A stretch of 35,987 bases of DNA from Thermomucor indicae-seudaticae (Eukaryota; Mucoromycota; Mucoromycetes; Mucorales; Lichtheimiaceae): positions 1-35,987 of the forward strand of contig JSYX01000348.1 in assembly GCA_000787465.1 (NCBI GenBank), given 5' to 3'. The translations under genes and the position numbers were made by a program. Positions 13,901-23,374 of this stretch are shown here, piece by piece; the stretch's first letter is position 1, and each line of letters begins with the position of its first letter. Under the pieces are notes generated by a model, which saw only the letters and a list, made by a program, of their open reading frames with translations, was not told the origin of the DNA and did no database searches.

Positions 13901-13943
13901 CCACAGGTGCGAGTTTCTTCGAGGGAGTCTTTCTGATCTTCAT
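1981..13943 (-). CDS. TOM1: HECT E3 ubiquitin ligase, TOM1/HUWE1 family
   Basis: Giant ubiquitin ligase that loads ubiquitin on a catalytic cysteine and transfers it to substrates; in yeast and animals the family acts on excess ribosomal proteins, histones and other targets. Exons by eye: 13943-13902, 13832-13536, 13476-12963, 12903-12797, 12740-12593, 12537-12392, 12338-12228, 12167-11873, 11811-11234, 11176-10916, 10857-10634, 10581-10271, 10216-6892, 6835-6700, 6641-6414, 6362-6104, 6037-4934, 4859-2147, 2083-1981. All phases fit and give about 3,633 residues (yeast Tom1 about 3,270). In order: N-terminal armadillo-like DUF908/DUF913 region ([20 protein letters not shown]), UBA near residues 1254-1290 ([15 protein letters not shown]), long acidic tract, two UBM-like ubiquitin-binding motifs ([26 protein letters not shown]), and a C-terminal HECT domain ending [19 protein letters not shown] with the catalytic Cys near residue 3600. 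The human WWE domain is not evident. The intron at 10858-10915 has a weak donor (GTTCAT). The junction at 4860-4933 is ambiguous. Confidence 0.95.
2084..2146 (-). other. TOM1: Last intron of TOM1, splitting the catalytic cysteine codon
   Basis: This 63-nt intron has donor GTAAGT and acceptor TATAG. The upstream exon ends ACC TG and the downstream exon begins C TTT AAC, so the active-site Cys is encoded as TG^C across the junction. Reading through the donor gives Trp and a stop, so an unspliced transcript loses both the nucleophile and the last 33 residues. Confidence 0.93.
4860..4933 (-). other. TOM1: Probable 74-nt intron of TOM1, or a frame break in a formerly coding stretch
   Basis: The upstream frame runs past the donor (ACAG then GTAAGG) as [13 protein letters not shown] and then meets TAG at 4892-4890. 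The downstream frame reads [16 protein letters not shown]. Splicing from GTAAGG to TTCCCTCAG (74 nt, phase 1) restores the reading frame, and donor and acceptor are both good. However, the unspliced peptides on either side line up with the family repeat of the form FLxxLPxxLRRxVLxxQ...LPxxLAAE, as if the segment were exonic and broken by one indel. Both readings are possible; I prefer the intron for the current gene model. Confidence 0.6.
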
Positions 13944-14967
13944 GATCGCAGACTAAAGACTGTTGACGTCATAAGTCAGCACACGCGCATGCTTTTACCC
14001 TCCAAGATCGGTCACCAAACAGACCTGTTGATAGTCAATCTCGTCTTGGTTGTGAACAACAGAGCTATTCGTTGAAGATCACTGACTGCCAACAGTTCCG
14101 AAACAGAGAACACGTCTGATGTGCGTCATACTCTCACGCTTTTGGAAATTTTTAAAACCCAGCAACAGCTAAACGATGTCGCAGGTTTTAAACCAGGTCG
14201 CTGGCGCTCTGAGATATGTTTGATCCGTATGAAAGGCAAACGACCAGTTTCTCGGATGCTCTTGTAATAAATAGTTTGCAGTTATTCTGGGGAGTGGATA
14301 GCATTTTGTCATTTCTATCAATTACGGGGAAAATGCCGCTAAAGCGGAACGCTTTTACTGTTTGTGACACCTTGTCTCCCATTTGCGTTAAGCTACTGGG
14401 ATCAGCCCGCACTTAAGCAAAGAAACGACACAGTCCAGTTTGAGTACTAATGGAGAACGCTTTGCGCTCACCCGAGATACTTCGTTTGCGTCGGCTATGT
14501 GCGATTTTGCAGTGTAAGTGGGACTCTTCCAAGCAGCGTGAGCATTTTTACTGGTGCAAAGGAGTGTTTTCGGTAGTGCAAAAGTGCAGTGCTGCATGCA
14601 TAAAAGAGCCTTAAGCCGCAACTCTCGCTCCCTGCACCTGTCCCATAAGCCACGCCCGTGCGCAGCACAAAACGGGATTCACTTTATGTCGTTGCCTATC
14701 CAGGCTGAGAGACATGGATTATAATATTTCTTTATTACGCTGGTTTTACAGTTGTAATTGCTTCTCGTCTCCGTCCTGCGTTCATTCGAGCATTCAGATG
14801 GTCTACGGAAGGCCTGCGGCAACTAGCAGAAGAACCCTGGAAGACAAAGCGATGTGCGCTTCCCTCCCGTTGTTGATGGATGGCACCAAATTCGAGCGAA
14901 GGAAATAACAGACCGTACCTGGTTCCCATAAATGGGTTCCGTACGCCCGAAAGGGAAGTCACCGTGG
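13944..14967. other. Intergenic region with no recognisable gene
   Basis: This kilobase separates the TOM1 start codon from the 3' end of the Fanzor-like relic. It should hold the TOM1 promoter. Short ORFs on both strands (such as 14188-14412 and 14388-14621) show no motif. A CATAAAAG string lies near 14599. I see no terminal repeat that would mark the end of the neighbouring element. Confidence 0.5.
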
Positions 14968-16614
14968 TCATTCCTCCGGGGCATCAGCAACAAAGCATGC
15001 TGGCTGCTTTCGGTAGAATGCGACTGCGAGACCGATCCTGACGATATTTTGAGCTGCAAGCTTGTCCCTGCGGTATATCGTATTGCAGTTCTTGCAATCG
15101 GAGGACACGCATGTTGATTCGGTCGATCTTCTGTACTTTCTCTCCCGAAAGACACTCCGGGCAGATTTTTGATGTCATATACTCGTTCGTTTTGACGATC
15201 GTGATACTACCATCATTCACGCTACGCCATCGGGTAACCTTGCGCTCGAGCGGTCGCATGAGTGTAGCGTCCACAGGAGCCGGTATATATTTCCTCGGCG
15301 TTTAGGTGGTGGTATCTCAACTTTAGGAAAAGCAGACAGTAGAAGAGAGAACTACTCTTTATTGATTTGCACACGCATCCAATTTATTCTAGGTCATAGA
15401 AATGCCGTAAATTCGGCGGTATTGATGCACAATACATCAATTGCTGCCACACCGGTCTTGGCAGCGGCTCTATGCCTTCTTGCTCTGTGTGCCTAGGTTG
15501 TGTCACATGATCTGGTTGCGATTATGATACTCCGTCTATCCCAAACGCCAGCAAATGGTTTGCTTTACCCTCCAAAGGACCAAGGATCGTATCCGCAACC
15601 CTGTCGGCCGCCGAGCGCATATTCCTCTTCGTCGACCAAGATCGTCGCACAATCGCAGGTCGATGATAGAATTCGACCAACTGTCTCCAGTTGAGTTGCC
15701 AGGCCTTGCTGTACGTAATAAAGTCCTCCGATGAACCGTTGTACGCTCCACATGAGAGATTTGCCTCATATATATCGACGCCGGCACTCGCCTTGCGGTT
15801 CTGCATCCAAACACGATCTTTTGGGGTACTGGCGTACAGTTCTGCGCGTTTAGTGTTCCGCGCGGGTCGGGTTGGGTCAGGTTTGGGGCCAATCCGTATC
15901 CGGGTTCGTCTCTAACGGGTTGTATACGGGTTGGATTGCGGGTTATCCGAACCGTTGCGGAACACTATGCGCGTTTCACCGCCATTTACTTTCCCGAAAT
16001 CTGCATGGGCACGTTCCGCTGAACCTTGTTGAGGGACATGTTAAACTCTGTGGCTGGATACTTTTCACCGGAGTCGAAGCCACTGATGCTCTTGAACGTT
16101 TTGACTCCTGCGACAGTATTGACGTCTTTGAGCTTGGGCTCTGATTGTTGCTCTGGCATGTGCCGGTCAGTAAACGAACACGACAGTCTCACGCCATCAG
16201 TCTCGAAGGTATCACGCTGTTCATATCGAGAACTTCGTAGCTGACCGAAATATCGCCGGCGTTTTACGTCAATCGACCCGTCGTTGTTGGCTTGCGCCAT
16301 GTGACGTATCTCATACAAGAAATCGAATGCGTTGCCGCCATTCTTCTTGGAGGTCTCGTACGAGATCTTGCTGTTGTATACAATGGTTGCCAAGTCGCAT
16401 GTCTCAGGAGTGATGTAACTTCTAATAATGGCTTCGATACGCGATCCAGCACTACGGCGAAAAGGGGGGATTTTGCCAACTTGCAATGCGTGGATGTTAG
16501 TACTGTTTTCCTTGTCCCTGAGGGATCAGTGACAAGCGTAATATTGTACTGGTATATGGCTTTGAGCCTTTTGTCTTTTGCCAACAAGTCAGAAGCATTG
16601 ATTGTAGTCCGTGC
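14968..16614 (-). pseudogene. Degenerate Fanzor/TnpB-like RuvC nuclease
   Basis: Fanzors are eukaryotic relatives of TnpB, RNA-guided nucleases carried by mobile elements. Reading minus, in order: helical segment RIEAIIRSYITPETCDLATI; TDGVRLSCSF just before RuvC-I; RuvC-I GFDSGEKYPAT with the Asp codon at 16075-16073; MAVKRAELYASTPKDRVW; a helical segment (WRQLVEFYHRP, WSTKRNM); LLAFGIDG at the RuvC-II position; then NEYMTSKICPEC (from about 15187) and CKNCNTIYRRDKLAAQNI, a CxxC...CxxC zinc ribbon with the RuvC-III Asp at 15066-15064. The last frame ends at TGA 14970-14968. It is broken: TAA at 15988-15986, an inserted MITE, frame shifts near 15285 and at 15097 (one extra T before the second CxxC), and another near 16500-16540. 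Some breaks might be short introns. The family call rests on motif order. Confidence 0.72.
15851..15967. mobile_element. 117-bp hAT-type MITE with 8-bp target-site duplication
   Basis: The element begins TAGTGTTCCGC and ends GCGGAACACTA, perfect 11-bp terminal inverted repeats. It is flanked by the direct repeat TGCGCGTT at 15843-15850 and 15968-15975. An 8-bp duplication and a TAG-type end are usual for hAT transposons. The interior is rich in GGGTT/GGGTC words and has no coding capacity, so it must have been moved by a transposase from elsewhere. Removing the element and one repeat copy rejoins the Fanzor-like frame between ...AVKRA and ELYAST..., which confirms the insertion point. Confidence 0.85.
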
Positions 16615-17640
16615 CTAGTGAATCTCAGTTGTCAGTTATAACACCATCTACTTATCAGCTTCACGACTTACAAATTCGAAAAACTCTTCCGCATATGTCA
16701 AGTTGTTGGGTACTTGGGTCATCAATTCACGGATACGTCCAAAGGAGTAGCCTCGCAAATTGTAGCAATAGTCATTTCCAGCTATAGCACCGATGACTGA
16801 AAGCTTTGCGTCCGCCTAGAGTTCCATGTGCCTTGTGTTAATCTGGAGTTGCACGCAAAAACGAAGCATACCTTGCTATAGTTTTCTTCGCTCTGGTGCC
16901 TCAGACCCAGCTTGTCAAGAAGTTTAACCTTTGTAGTGATCTTACCAGGGAGCTCCGGATTGCTCCATTCGATGCGCAGAATGCGCTTTGGACACAATGT
17001 GTTACCTCATTGTGTTCGGCAAATCAGAAGGCTGCATACTTACCAGGGTGTGTAGAGCACCTGTGTAAACAAGATCACCGTCCGATGACAGCACTGCTGC
17101 TTCTGGTCCAAGCTGGTTTGCTAAGGCGACAACCGCCGGATCGGCCTCGACGTGAGACTGTAAGTAATATAGACATTCCCCGGCTTCCTTGCCATTATAT
17201 GGCTTCATACAATTTCCAAAGCACTACGCTATCGGGTTAGGTGCAAACGCTACAGGGACGACATGCTCTGCATGTACCTTGATGATTTGTTCTTTCGCGT
17301 CTGAGGAAAAGCTCATCCAGTCTCCTGCCAGGCGTTTCAAATCCGCTTGCCGTCGCCAGCTTGTTCGTCGAATCCAGATGACACGCTTTTCGATACGCTT
17401 GCTCCGCCTTGCGATGGCGTTCGGCAGACGTCCGCGCTTTCAGGGGAAACTCTTCACCGTCACTTTTGGGAACAACCGCAGAATGTCATTCAGCGCGACA
17501 TCGACAAATTTCCCAGTGCTTGCTACTGCAGCCAGTTCCGCTTGTTTCATGTCGTCCGGGGAAACTTCTACACTCTCATATGAGGACAAGGCAGATGATT
17601 TGGCACTCCAAACGCAGCAGATCCTCACATGCGATTGCCT
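16615..17640 (-). pseudogene. Degenerate FEN/XPG-like nuclease segment, collinear with the Fanzor-like relic
   Basis: Reading minus, in order: ELAAVASTGKFVDVALNDI; KARTSAERHRKAEQAYRKA; SHVEADPAVVALANQLGPEA then AVLSSDGDLVY, which resembles the XPG-I/PIN acidic motif; and KLSVIGAIAGNDYCYNL, which resembles the helix-turn-helix GNDY motif of FEN1/asteroid-like nucleases. Three introns still have good signals and fitting phases: 16986-17043 (58 nt), 16816-16871 (56 nt) and 16615-16671 (57 nt). The last one splices in phase to the reading frame that leads into the Fanzor-like part, so both may once have been one protein. Breaks include an in-frame TAG near 17226 and frame changes near 17380 and 17461. 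The 5' end is uncertain; coding-like residues (HRVEWLLVDFCAVVF) appear up to about 17700. Confidence 0.6.
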
Positions 17641-17926
17641 GCAGCAGCAGGAAAACTACGGCACAGAAATCCACCAATAGCCATTCGACACGGTGCTCCT
17701 GCAGGAGCAAAAACCTCATATGCTACAGAAAGCTTATGGTATGCATCTGTGCGTTCGACTGGCTGCGAACCGCAGTTGAGATAAACGCAAATCTAGTGCA
17801 ACCACCAGCGCCAAACAATTTTTAGCTCAGTGCAAAATCGAAGGCATTCACCTCCCTTTTCTTCAATAATTAGCTCTTTGTTTTCATTCCATTTTCCAGG
17901 TATATCCGTTCATATCCAACGCTTCC

Positions 17927-19859
17927 ATGACAGCACCAATTGCTACCAATGAAGCTGCAGTCGAAGCCTTGAGACTATCAGAGCCTTCCTCTGATTCGAC
18001 GGCGCAGCCGGCTTTCCCTATAGCATCCATCGAGCAGGTGATTGCCGAGACCTTGACAGAATCCAAGGAGGCAGTTGACGAACCATACATCTTTGCTCAA
18101 AGCATACGGAAAGTTGCCGTAATTGGTGCCGGACCTGCTGGTGTAAGTAGAAAAGGCTCTAATGTGTCAATTCAGCTTTGTTGACTCTGTTTTCTTTTCA
18201 GCTTCCCACTGCCAGGGCACTTCACGATTATGGTTTGGATGTACGCGTCTTTGAGAGAAATGCCAAAGTGGGGGGCATATGGTTAGTCGCTGGCGATATA
18301 AAGAAGACTTGCACAGAGTTTCATCTGAGCTTGTAATATCTGCTGCTGCAGGGTTTACGCGCAGCACGCTTGCAACAAACCAAATGTACCGAATGATAAA
18401 CTTGTGACTACAGAAACAGTAACGTGTCCGTCCCACAAGGAAGCTGGCATTCTTGAAGATGTGATTGTGGATGCAGGAACAGAGGAAGCAAAGAGGCGGG
18501 CACTCTTGGATCACGCACCTCCAAGCCCGTGTTACCGCGACCTTTTCAATAACACAGCTTTATGCATCATGCAATTCGAAGACTTCCCTTTTGTGGACAG
18601 CAACAATTGGTATGTTTCACACTCCACCATCCAAACATACTACGAGAACTACGCAAGGCACCATGGGCTCAACCAGTTCATTGAGCTCAACACGGCTGTG
18701 GAAAGAGTAGAACTTAACTCAGATGCTGAATCCGGTAGACGATGGCGTTTAACACTACGTAAAGTGGAAACACTCGAGGATAACAGGCATGCAATCCGCT
18801 ACATTCGATGGCAAGAGACATTTGACGCGGTAGCCGTAGCATCGGGGGCTTACCAAATCCCTTATATACCGGATTTTGAGAATTTACGGGAATACAACGA
18901 AAGGTGGCCAGAGAGAATAATGCATTCGAAACAATACCGGAAGTATGAGGACTTTGTGGGCAAGGTATGTAAATGAATCAGGTTATCTGATGGCAAGATA
19001 CTTTGGCCGACTTGTTTCTTGATAGAATGTCCTTCTGGTTGGCAGCCACGTTTCTGCTGTAGACATCGGGCTGCACTTAGCGGAAGAAGCGAACAAAGTA
19101 TACATGTCCATACGGGGCGATTTCAAGTCCCCAAGCAACATCCTCAATCTTGTTCGCTCAGTATTGCCTGATGCAGTTATCCGTAAGCCAAACATCAAGA
19201 GATTCTCGAACGAATCAGGGCAAGTGGACGGTACGATCACCTTTGTGGATGGCACAACTTTGCGCGACATCGATTACGTTATCTTTTGCACCGGCTATGC
19301 GCCTGACCATAGCTTTTTTGGCCCACTGCGCGCTCACATTGACAAGGTCAATAACAATAACGACGACAATGACAATCAACCGCCCAAGGCTGAAATGGAA
19401 CCTCTGGTGATAACAGACGGCAAAAACGTTTTTGACCGGTATCGTGATATCTTTCTCATTCGCGATCCGACCTTGGCCTTTGTTGGGATGCCGACTCATC
19501 TGACAAGTACCGGGCTTTTTCACTATCAAGGTCAGGCTGTTGGTCGGGTCTGGAGTGGGCTTGCGTATCTTCCTTCGACACGCATTATGCAAGAGTTTAT
19601 GAAAAATTATCGGTATCCCTATCCACCTTTCGATATGAGCATAAAGTCGGAAAGGCTGCATGCGCAGAGACTAGTTACCTGGCTCAATGACCACGCTGAA
19701 CGTCTCAAAAGAGAAAACAAACCAAGTCCACCGATGCTCAAGGGAGTTGATCCAGAGCTGGAGAACCTTTGGGACGAAATGGTTTCTACATGGCCACAAC
19801 GATCAAGAGAAATCATAGCAAAGATGAAGAATTCGCGGCGCGGAGAACCTCTGCAATAA
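17927..19859 (+). CDS. Flavin-containing monooxygenase (FMO-like), four exons
   Basis: FAD/NADPH-dependent enzyme that oxygenates nucleophilic N or S atoms of small molecules; the substrate cannot be told. Exons 17927-18142, 18202-18281, 18352-18964, 19026-19859; introns of 59, 70 and 61 nt with GT-AG ends; 580 residues. The FAD-binding GAGPAG lies at residues 67-72, followed by VFERNAKVGGIW. The NADPH motif GSHVSA lies near 309-314. HSKQYRKYEDF just before it matches the FMO-type identity region, and CTGYAPD is the typical late motif. About 60 residues precede the Rossmann fold, longer than usual, with no clear signal peptide. The first exon's start is the first ATG in frame. The gene diverges from the nuclease relic; about 285 bp upstream should hold its promoter. 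Confidence 0.9.
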
Positions 19860-20430
19860 ATTCTTAAGCATCATTTCGACGCGTTCTATGATTCTCCAAC
19901 GTATAATAGTTGTCTTTAGCGTCGCCGGTTCCATACACACTGAGGCAGACAGCAGGAGACGAGGAATGGCAAACAGCTCAACGGTCGTACTCAGCGCTTA
20001 CATGCTGAAAGCATCCGTGAAAATTGCAAACACATTTACTGTGTTGCAAGCAATAGTTCGCAAGAGAATGGTCAAACAGGCCTTGGTGTATTGGCGCTTG
20101 GTCAACAATTCGCCGTAACCTTTTCCTCATTTACTATTACACTAGCTAACTTTTGACCGCCTTTGAGCGTCCATGTGGCGCCATGCCTAAGTCAACAGCG
20201 CCGCTAATATAAGCAACGGCAGCTTGCAGATACTGGCTGCAGTATTCATATATGTCGCCGAAGATTCTTGTTCTTCTGTCTTAAGGCTAGCGTTGCTTCC
20301 GGTAATGAACACTTTACGGTTATTACTTACAGTGTAATTCGAACGTACAATGGTTTATTTACAGCATGAAGGAATATGACAGAAAGTAAGGCTGAACACA
20401 GGGTAAAGTCAAGCAATATCCTGTATGAAA
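19860..20430. other. Intergenic region between convergent FMO and DNAJC9-like genes
   Basis: This holds the 3' flanks of two convergent genes. A plus-strand ORF at 19888-20118 (76 codons) begins 28 bp after the FMO stop. It shows no motif and is probably chance. Nothing else is recognisable. Confidence 0.5.
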
Positions 20431-21341
20431 TTATGCCTTTTGCTTCTGCTTCTTGAGCACCCGTTCCCTAGCTCTTTGGAATTCCTCTTCGGTAGGCTCT
20501 GGTTCTTCCGCTAACTGTTTTCTTTTAGAAGCCTTCTTCTCTTTGGATATGATAGAGTCGATAACGGCCTCCATTCTGCTCTGCTGCCTTGCCCTGATGA
20601 GAGCCTGTAGCGCTTCTGTTGAGTCGTCCTTCTTATTTGTTGAAGCATCCGCCCGTCTCTTGTCAAATTCGGCTTGTTGTTTTTCTTCATTTTGGATACG
20701 TTTCCGGTGCGCAGCTAGCGTTGTGGTCTTTGCGAATGCTTTGTATTTTGGCACTTTCTTCTCGTCGATTGCCTTTTGGATGATTTGAGCGAATCGCTCA
20801 CCATCCTTTGCGGTGCAGCATTCTACATAATTCAGGATATGGTCCATGTTGCCTTTACATTGCTCATAGTACCGCAACACATCCTGCGCTTCTTCCTCAG
20901 AACCTATAGTTTTCTTTGACCGTTATGACAGACAGTTCAAGTATCAGTTATCCCGTTGGATAAAAATTTACCTTGATATTTTTCAGTCTGTGCCTTGATG
21001 GTTTCTTCATTGACAACCCCAGTCCATAGTTCCTTGAAATAAGCGGTCCAGTCCTTGTCACCCTCCAAACCTCCTTCAGCTGAGATACGGCCAGTACGAT
21101 CGTAGGTTGATTTCTTTGCTGGATCACTCAGGATGCTGTAAGCCAAACCGATCTGTTGAAATGTCTGGGTTGCCTGCTGTTTCTCTTCGTCCGTTGCCGT
21201 CGCAGGCTGCTTGTCTGGATGGTATTTTAAAGCGAGTTTTCGATACCGCGATTTCACATCAGCCACAGTGGCAGTTTCCCGATCAAGATTTAGAATGTCA
21301 TATAGCGACTTCCCCTCGGGTATCAATGATTCAACGGCCAT
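20431..21341 (-). CDS. DnaJ-domain protein, DNAJC9-like
   Basis: Exons 21341-20972 and 20903-20431 with a 68-nt intron (GTAAAT...TATAG) give 280 residues. The J domain starts near residue 12 (SLYDILNLDRETATV) and has HPD at 41-43, the contact with Hsp70. It is followed by an extended helical region (LWTGVVNEETI, EAQDVLRYYEQCKGN) and a highly charged Lys/Glu tail (KKASKRKQLAEEPEP). In length and layout this matches DNAJC9, which in animals is an H3-H4 histone co-chaperone; that role here is inferred. The start is the first ATG and sits directly before the J domain. It could be another nuclear J protein of similar size. Confidence 0.9.
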
Positions 21342-21543
21342 GCTTTAATCAAAGTGGAATTAAGAAAGAAAGGAAACGCGAAACTGGGTGACACAAAAAA
21401 TTTCATTGGCGTTAATACCCTTTTGCGCGTCCGATCAATCTTATCGACGATTGAACGCGATTTATTATTTAAGGCGTATAAGCATGATTCTTACTATACA
21501 TAGATTACAACCAATGTCTATTAGACGCATTAAATTTCGATCT

Positions 21544-22011
21544 TTATGTTGACTTTGAGTAATGCGATGTAGCGGTGCCGCTTGGATAATGCGGAAGACT
21601 AGTGTATTGCGGATACTCTGCCGTGTATGGAACCTGGGGAAATATGAAGGCATTTCCGAGCCAGGCCACCATACCAGTAATAAGAAGCAAGAAGACGATC
21701 AGGCCAATGATTCCGAGTACAATGCGTCCTTGTTTACTTTGGCGTTGACGTTTCCGTAACCAGCTGGAGCACTCTATTCCTTGGCAATCCACTTTTGTTG
21801 CTTCGGAGCTGAGCGACTCCCCAGCGACCACTGTGCTGCACTGCGTGTTGGTGCTGCTACTGCCCTCCTTTGACGGCACATAGTAATAGTATTCAGGTGG
21901 TGTTTCTGGCGAGAACAAGTCGTGTGTTACTTTGTTTGTGTGTGCAGCTTCCAACTGTATAAAAGATGGACACGAAGCCGACGTATGCTGACTTGATTTA
22001 GGCGGTGGCAT
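21544..22011 (-). CDS. Small single-pass membrane protein, unrecognised
   Basis: Uninterrupted ORF of 155 residues. The first 85 residues are polar, Ser/Thr-rich and contain four tyrosines in a row (EYYYYVPSKEG). A basic cluster (RKRQRQSKQGR, about residues 86-96) precedes one hydrophobic helix (about 97-119, IVLGIIGLIVFLLLITGMVA). A short Tyr/Pro/Ser-rich tail of about 35 residues follows. The basic side before the helix predicts a cytosolic N-terminus and the tail outside or in the lumen. There is no N-terminal signal peptide. I do not recognise the family. A TATAAAAG string near 21957-21964 lies within the ORF and is not its promoter. Confidence 0.6.
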   Translation of the reverse strand: MPPPKSSQHTSASCPSFIQLEAAHTNKVTHDLFSPETPPEYYYYVPSKEGSSSTNTQCSTVVAGESLSSEATKVDCQGIECSSWLRKRQRQSKQGRIVLGIIGLIVFLLLITGMVAWLGNAFIFPQVPYTAEYPQYTSLPHYPSGTATSHYSKST

Positions 22012-23040
22012 AGTTTGCTGGAATCAAGCAAATTGACTGGAAAGAGAATTGAAAACAAATTTTTCGTCTCTTCTCTTTTTTTTCCATGTGAAACAAAAAA
22101 ATGAAAAAAGACCTCGCAAAATTTCCTCTCGTTGACCAATGCCAATCCTTAGCAGGTCTCAAATCTTAGACGTCTTATTGCGCTCACTCATTTCTCCAGA
22201 AAGGTATGGTTGACGCATATTGGTTCCCTTCTTAGCAGAAAGTGCATCGATATTGTCTATGGATTAAGCGTGACAATGAAACCTTTCCTCGTTTCTACGC
22301 GTTGTTGTTTGCCGAATCGTGTCACTGCCTGTCCAAAAAACATCCGCAGGCACCGTTATAATAGCCGTTTATGTTTGGGTCCACCCTCATCTTCATATAC
22401 GGTCTGCCTATGACCAATGCAAAACAGGTAGCCTACAAGTTTATCTGCATGAGCTTACAGTATCGTAGACGCGACCGCTGAAAGGTTGATAAGCTGCTTG
22501 CTGTTGAGTCAAGGGTTTCGGTATACGAACAGTTACAGTCACTTCCTTCATGAGACTCTTCGTTGTAGCCCGTCTTACGCATTCACGCTCTTTAACCGTG
22601 CCCTATGCCTGACCCAATACTCTCTTATACAACGTTGAACCAATCACGTAAGACATCTTCTTGCGAATGCTGTTATTGAGTGGTGTACTACATCCTTACA
22701 TGGTAGCGGTTGGATGTAATGGAAAGTTTATGTCGTGGAAGACTTTTAACGTACAACTGGAAAGCAGTACGAGCATGTGTCCCAGAGCGCTGTCACCTTT
22801 TCAGAGCTGCAGAAAGACTCTCCGCAAGAGACGATGAACACGTTAGTTGTCACTTGCATTACATGGCTCGCTTAGTTTGTTCACCTTGGCAGATTTTTTG
22901 GCACCAGTCGATAACAGTTAAGTTTGCTCCAGTCCCCCTTCTCAATGATTCTGTGTTTGCAGAGTGCTCAAAGCCAACATTGGGGCGCTGATGAATTGTG
23001 TGATTGCGTCATATCCTGAAACGCACTTCTTTTCCCGGCA
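22012..23040. other. Intergenic, no supported gene
   Basis: Short ORFs (22210-22413 and 22710-22991 on plus) show no family motif. The start of the region, just upstream of the membrane-protein gene, has pyrimidine- and A-rich runs on the plus strand (22070-22110), which may belong to its promoter. I searched by eye for the middle of a Fanzor-like gene ahead of the remnant that follows and did not find one. Confidence 0.45.
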
Positions 23041-23374
23041 TTGATGCACAGTGGTGTGGAAGAGTACACGAAGATGCAAAATGTTTTCGGAGTGCACGGT
23101 TTCCATGCTGCAATTATACAAGAGGAATATGAGGCGAGACACGCTAAGGCTTGGACTTGAGCTGGGCTCCAAGTTAGGCCCAGTCCGAGCTCCAAGATGC
23201 ACACACAGGTGCCGCTTACATGACGCTCTAAATTTCAACGGAGACAATTCAGCGAGAGTAAACGGGTTGCGATCAATGATGGCCTTCGGCATTGGCACCA
23301 TAACCAAAAGGTTGCGTGAACTTGCGGCATGTAAACTGTCCGTGAAAAGTCTTGGAGTCGGCGGTGACTTGTAG
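23041..23374 (+). pseudogene. Possible C-terminal remnant of a second Fanzor/TnpB-like protein
   Basis: A plus-strand frame reads CKMFSEC near 23074, then RCTHRC near 23196, then FNGDNSARVN near 23234. The last follows the RuvC-III spacing D-x2-A-x2-N, with Gly where Arg is usual. In a neighbouring frame EEYT precedes the first Cys pair, as in the EYxTSxxC motif of the family. Cys spacings are off (x5 and x3 instead of x2), so any zinc ribbon would be damaged. No RuvC-I or RuvC-II is visible upstream. The longer minus-strand ORF over the same DNA (22942-23481) has no motif I know and may be chance. Tentative. Confidence 0.35.

Noticed and set aside
15851..15967. Mariner-type MITE with TA duplication
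   Set aside because: TA flanks are present, but the full 8-bp duplication outside TAG...CTA ends fits hAT better.
15841..15975. MITE removed as part of an intron of the Fanzor-like gene
   Set aside because: The pre-insertion sequence reads through as conserved coding residues (AVKRA then ELYAST), and the putative intron without the MITE would be only 36 nt.
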